Positions 6,601 to 8,521 of a stretch of DNA of 8,521 nucleotides are shown here, piece after piece; within the stretch, counting starts at the first letter, position 1, and every line of letters begins with the position of its first letter. The DNA is taken from the NCBI GenBank assembly GCA_019751935.1, contig JAIEMR010000020.1, positions 1 through 8,521 on the forward strand, written 5' to 3'. A program made the position numbers and the translations under genes. This stretch comes from Alphaproteobacteria bacterium. GTDB lineage: Bacteria > Pseudomonadota > Alphaproteobacteria > Paracaedibacterales > CAIULA01. The notes beneath the pieces were generated by a model. That model did no database searches. It saw only the letters and a list, made by a program, of their open reading frames with translations, and was not told the DNA's origin.

Positions 6601-8241
6601 GAGCTCAGAACCCTATTAGGCAGTACAAGTTTTTGGCTTTTATCTCAAGTTGAGCACATGCTCCATTCACTAAGCCCGTACTCAGTTCATGATTTGACAT
6701 TTTCTTGGTGGGAAGGAAAACAAGGAGCAGCATTTGTTGGCTATAGTTCAAAAGACGCAGAAGATTTAAAAGTTTATATTTCTTTGCAAAGACAACTGAT
6801 GCAAACCATGGCTATGGATTTTGCAAAGCCTCTTGTTTCGTTCTTAACGTCCGATATAATGCTTGATGCTGCGGGTGATAAGGTATTATTAAACAAATGG
6901 CACCGCATTGTTGACCAAATGGAATCTTTTGTGAAAAAGCAACCTGGCAACTCTGTTACAGCTTTGGAAGATTTTATTCTAAAAACTTTAAACAGCTATG
7001 ACATTAGAAACTGTTTTGACCGTATCCCCTTAGAAGATATTCGTCATGAATCGGGAGATTATTTTGTAGAAACAATTCGGTCTCTTAAAAAAGGTATTTT
7101 ATCAAGAGGAGAGGTTTTAAAACGCAAAAAGGGCATTGAAAATTACAATAAGCTTATTACTTTTTATAATCATAATTTGAAAAATAAATTTCCCTTCGTT
7201 GCTTCAAATGTCAGTCTAAGCACGCCAGAGGCTGACCCAGAAAGTATACGAGATTTTTTTCGCATATTTGATGAAGCCGGTGGTTCGGCAAAAGCTATTT
7301 TTGATCAAATATATCAATTAAGCTCTGACGTTCTGCCCGCTTTACGCTTTCTACAAAATATGGAAAGTGTGAAAACATTTTTTCAAAATTACCTAAGTGG
7401 AAATGGAGATAATGATCTACCGACATTCACATTTAATATAGATTTTAGAGTTAACAGACAGATGGAATCAGGTGGAGATTTAATTGTTGATTGGACAATC
7501 AAGCCGCATCCTGATGTTACAATCGATAAAAATGATAAAAGTCATGTTGGGAGATGGTCTTATGGAAATCCTGTTGAAATTGGCTTTCGTTGGCCAGATG
7601 GAGATGGTATTCCAGCAAAACCTGTAAAAGATCCTCTACAACCCGTACTTGATGTGGATGGAAGAAAAGCAACCATTAAATATACAGGGCGTTGGGCCTT
7701 ACTTTGGATGCTCAAAATGCATGGCGCTTCAAAAGGTGATTATACTGCTTTGAAAGACCCTAATCCTTTCATGCTTAAATTTGTAATTCCTACAGGCGCA
7801 GAAGATAAGGCAATCGTTTATAATTTGATTACTATAATGGCGCCTTCATCAAACCCTAAAGCACCCGGAAAAGTAATACCGGTACCGGCATTTCCAGTAT
7901 TAGCACCAGAATTAGACTCAGCAGTGACGCATTATGGTGATCAAGCTGTATTAACAGAAGGAGTTGTGACGCCTCTAGAATATATGGAACCTCCCGCAGC
8001 TCCTCCGCCAAGTCCTGATCAAACACCAGCTGCGGCGATTCCTACGCCCCTTCCTGTAGGTCCATCGCCGGTGGTGGCATCTGTTGTACCAGCACCTGAA
8101 GCGACACCTGCTGCTGCCCCGCCAGCTCCTCCGGCTAATGCAGCTGGGACTCCGCCTGCTGAACAACCTCCTGCTGCGGCAGCTCAACCTCCTGCACCAG
8201 CAGCAGATGCGACAGCAGCGGATGCACCGAAACCTGCATGA
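3646..8241 (+). CDS. tssM: Type VI secretion system membrane subunit TssM (IcmF), long form with Pro/Ala-rich tail
   Basis: The 1,531-residue product is longer than most TssM proteins (commonly about 1,100-1,300). In order: a hydrophobic segment at about 24-48; a charged, Lys/Asp-rich linker (49-83); a cytoplasmic NTPase-like domain with Walker A GAEGSGKT (135-142), CRWWF (168-172) and the G4-like VVTKLD (265-270); the family segments LLRGIYF (371-377) and FFIDDLITDKILREPGL (439-455); a second membrane segment at about 472-490; then a periplasmic part of about 1,040 residues. Near its end is the IcmF C-terminal beta domain (about 1259-1420), with FRWPDGDG (1314-1321) and GRWALLWML (1348-1356). 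Residues 1448-1531 are Pro/Ala-rich low complexity. In the family, TssM spans the periplasm, binds TssL in the inner membrane and TssJ at the outer membrane, and forms the channel core. The usual DTAGR motif is replaced by DIKGN (180-184). The frame is intact. Confidence 0.95.
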   Translation: MINTILQTLHSTVDYVRHAFSSLPLVIIILLIIAFVVMFITIILTILSMRRSSPKVPKPPSAAAADKDKKKKGDDGEDSNKLPPLGGWISEFLSKKGFFHVSTLSLSFLRALDFLRESLHTYNYKYHLPWYLLIGAEGSGKTSLIEGAELNMPLGHPDLGIHNPNPECRWWFLNRGVILDIKGNLFLNKKEVGCEEKGWRSLLVLLSRYRSARPINGIILAIPANEIYGKHKLTKDEISSRADFLSIKLAAAQNNLGLRLPVYIVVTKLDTVPGFQSFCSEIPTSNRHNILGWSSPYTLSTAYTSKWVEEAFSSLEENLNQLRLEIFAEGRLTDSRDGVFVFPSEILNLKDSLSIYVNHIFKNDAYQESLLLRGIYFCGDSGMTPLRVLNENEDQPEESHENLAVVGNPDSAFGQDIEHPSLASQLTPESLEPVRRKIFFIDDLITDKILREPGLSVPLQKRLLSINKALNLAKVFTAVFILFGSYGLFNAYEKFVQSRDYMMPILSKMNTMLHEMQRINLNEPGQSSEVFDSYARQLLEMMNQMQQTTFFSVFVPASWFSPLHKDLEKTLKVSYQQIIVRTIYIDLLLKARELLHTRPTLHDRSVSIAQLLQPTESAEFQLLKRYIEGLATLQEKIDKFNHLKSAADAKDLDDLVSYTFHAQLPQQFIDHYKKFRSLLKNTTFPPIDLRPYQQLARDTLNIIYQNFLNAVFTVSDPASLPARLQTFLQQLSQQETKHLPDPAYLRHLSIDLAQVVPSLGEAGQTWLDREFFNPSKEFDHLLDKVDSSKLFGKEITQFLVDQTAIGFNNLKLQLHAINQLLVHQPNMPVGPLAQKAAAVQPSQGIISMQKSLLALFSEPYMATPSVLTFTNLVPVGKIIYWDSKLIQMAYDMCKRFEEFSTKQVSGFPPILQENIKLFARESLQANVVNLLAQAQSFVDAPSNLSEGVAAEEILRSKINDVKESAPKFVKLLEVLNQDSVGVSFVELRTLLGSTSFWLLSQVEHMLHSLSPYSVHDLTFSWWEGKQGAAFVGYSSKDAEDLKVYISLQRQLMQTMAMDFAKPLVSFLTSDIMLDAAGDKVLLNKWHRIVDQMESFVKKQPGNSVTALEDFILKTLNSYDIRNCFDRIPLEDIRHESGDYFVETIRSLKKGILSRGEVLKRKKGIENYNKLITFYNHNLKNKFPFVASNVSLSTPEADPESIRDFFRIFDEAGGSAKAIFDQIYQLSSDVLPALRFLQNMESVKTFFQNYLSGNGDNDLPTFTFNIDFRVNRQMESGGDLIVDWTIKPHPDVTIDKNDKSHVGRWSYGNPVEIGFRWPDGDGIPAKPVKDPLQPVLDVDGRKATIKYTGRWALLWMLKMHGASKGDYTALKDPNPFMLKFVIPTGAEDKAIVYNLITIMAPSSNPKAPGKVIPVPAFPVLAPELDSAVTHYGDQAVLTEGVVTPLEYMEPPAAPPPSPDQTPAAAIPTPLPVGPSPVVASVVPAPEATPAAAPPAPPANAAGTPPAEQPPAAAAQPPAPAADATAADAPKPA

Positions 8242-8309
8242 GGAAGAGCAGATTTGTTGATTAGATTTAGAGTTTAAAAATTAATGGATCATCTTTCGAA
8301 ACTTGAATT

Positions 8310-8369
8310 CGTCATGCTCGGACTTAATCCGAGCATCCTTGAGATCCTCGTGCTTCGCTTAGGATGACG
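8310..8369. repeat. Palindromic intergenic repeat of alphaproteobacterial type
   Basis: A perfect 9-bp stem, ATGCTCGGA (8314-8322) with TCCGAGCAT (8328-8336), closes a 5-base CTTAA loop. An outer CGTCAT (8310-8315) pairs with ATGACG (8364-8369), and ATCCT copies at 8335 and 8344 can pair with AGGAT at 8361. This nested form resembles dispersed repeats seen between genes in many alphaproteobacteria. Only one copy is in the window, so its repeat nature is inferred from resemblance. Lying 69 bases past tssM, it could also act as a transcript-end hairpin. Confidence 0.6.
8314..8336 (+). terminator. Hairpin that may end or stabilise the tssKLM transcript
   Basis: The 9-bp stem with five G/C pairs and a 5-base loop is the strongest hairpin after tssM. 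It is followed by ATCCTTGAG rather than a run of T, so it is not a canonical Rho-independent terminator; 3'-end stabilisation or bidirectional attenuation is equally possible. Confidence 0.25.
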
Positions 8370-8436
8370 GTGAGATAATGAATTATGCAAACAACTTATT
8401 ACTAAAATTTTATTAAATTTTAATCTAGAGCATAGT

Positions 8437-8521
8437 CCCCACCCAAATTTCTCGCCCACCGAAAAGGGCGGGTGGAATGCCCTCTCACCGTAATGGCAAA
8501 AAAGACATACCTCTCCCATCC
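8437..8521. repeat. GC-rich, repeat-like block at the right edge
   Basis: After an AT-rich stretch (about 8395-8430) the sequence turns abruptly GC-rich, with overlapping inverted repeats: CCACCC (8439-8444) with GGGTGG (8470-8475), and CGCCC (8453-8457) with GGGCG (8466-8470). CTCTCACC and CTCTCCCATCC follow. An ORF covers it on the minus strand (8519-8289) but runs straight through the neighbouring palindrome and shows no protein family features, so I treat the block as non-coding. It may be one end of a dispersed element that continues beyond the window. Confidence 0.35.

Noticed and set aside
8238..8264. Eight-codon ORF overlapping the tssM stop as ATGA
   Set aside because: The same overlap geometry as upstream, but it is only eight codons and nothing follows it to couple to; most likely chance.
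8289..8519. 76-codon ORF on the minus strand after tssM
   Set aside because: It runs through the palindromic repeat and the GC-rich repeat-like block, its product shows no domain or membrane pattern, and its composition looks like translated repeat DNA.

Overview
The window is an AT-rich piece of bacterial chromosome carrying part of a type VI secretion system (T6SS). Three long genes on the plus strand encode the baseplate protein TssK (1326-2687), the inner-membrane protein TssL (2695-3480) and the large membrane-complex protein TssM/IcmF (3646-8241). A gene on the minus strand, cut by the left edge, encodes a LivJ/LivK-type (Leu/Ile/Val-binding family) substrate-binding protein (start codon at 1013). 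The organism is probably an alphaproteobacterium, possibly a low-GC host-associated one such as a Holosporales/Paracaedibacter-like endosymbiont. This is an inference from three things: low GC, a TssK/L/M-type T6SS, and a downstream palindrome of the GTCATGCTCGGA...TCCGAGCATCC type that resembles intergenic repeats of alphaproteobacteria. The sequence alone does not prove the taxon.

Layout. Positions 1-1013 (minus): the solute-binding protein, with a twin-arginine-like signal that ends in a lipobox. Positions 1014-1325: a divergent intergenic region with a plausible sigma-70 promoter facing tssK (TTGTCA, 18-base spacer, CATAAT) and a possible 16-codon leader ORF with a good Shine-Dalgarno sequence. 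The leader's stop overlaps the tssK start as ATGA. Positions 1326-3480: tssK and tssL, 7 bases apart. Positions 3481-3645: a spacer with a GC-rich core, tiled by two very small ORFs, each joined to its neighbours by ATGA stop/start overlaps from the tssL stop to the tssM start. Positions 3646-8241: tssM, unusually long, with a Walker A motif, a divergent Walker B/G3 region, a single evident N-terminal membrane segment and an 84-residue Pro/Ala-rich C-terminal tail. Positions 8242-8521: no convincing gene; a palindromic repeat and a second GC-rich repeat-like block.

How the genes work together. TssL and TssM form the inner-membrane core of the T6SS trans-envelope complex, and TssK docks the phage-like baseplate onto them, so the three genes form one docking module, probably one transcript. 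The outer-membrane lipoprotein TssJ, which normally caps TssM, is not in the window, nor are sheath, Hcp, VgrG or ClpV genes. The most unusual feature is the use of tiny overlapping ORFs at two junctions (before tssK and between tssL and tssM). These may be translational coupling devices, unannotated small proteins, or chance.
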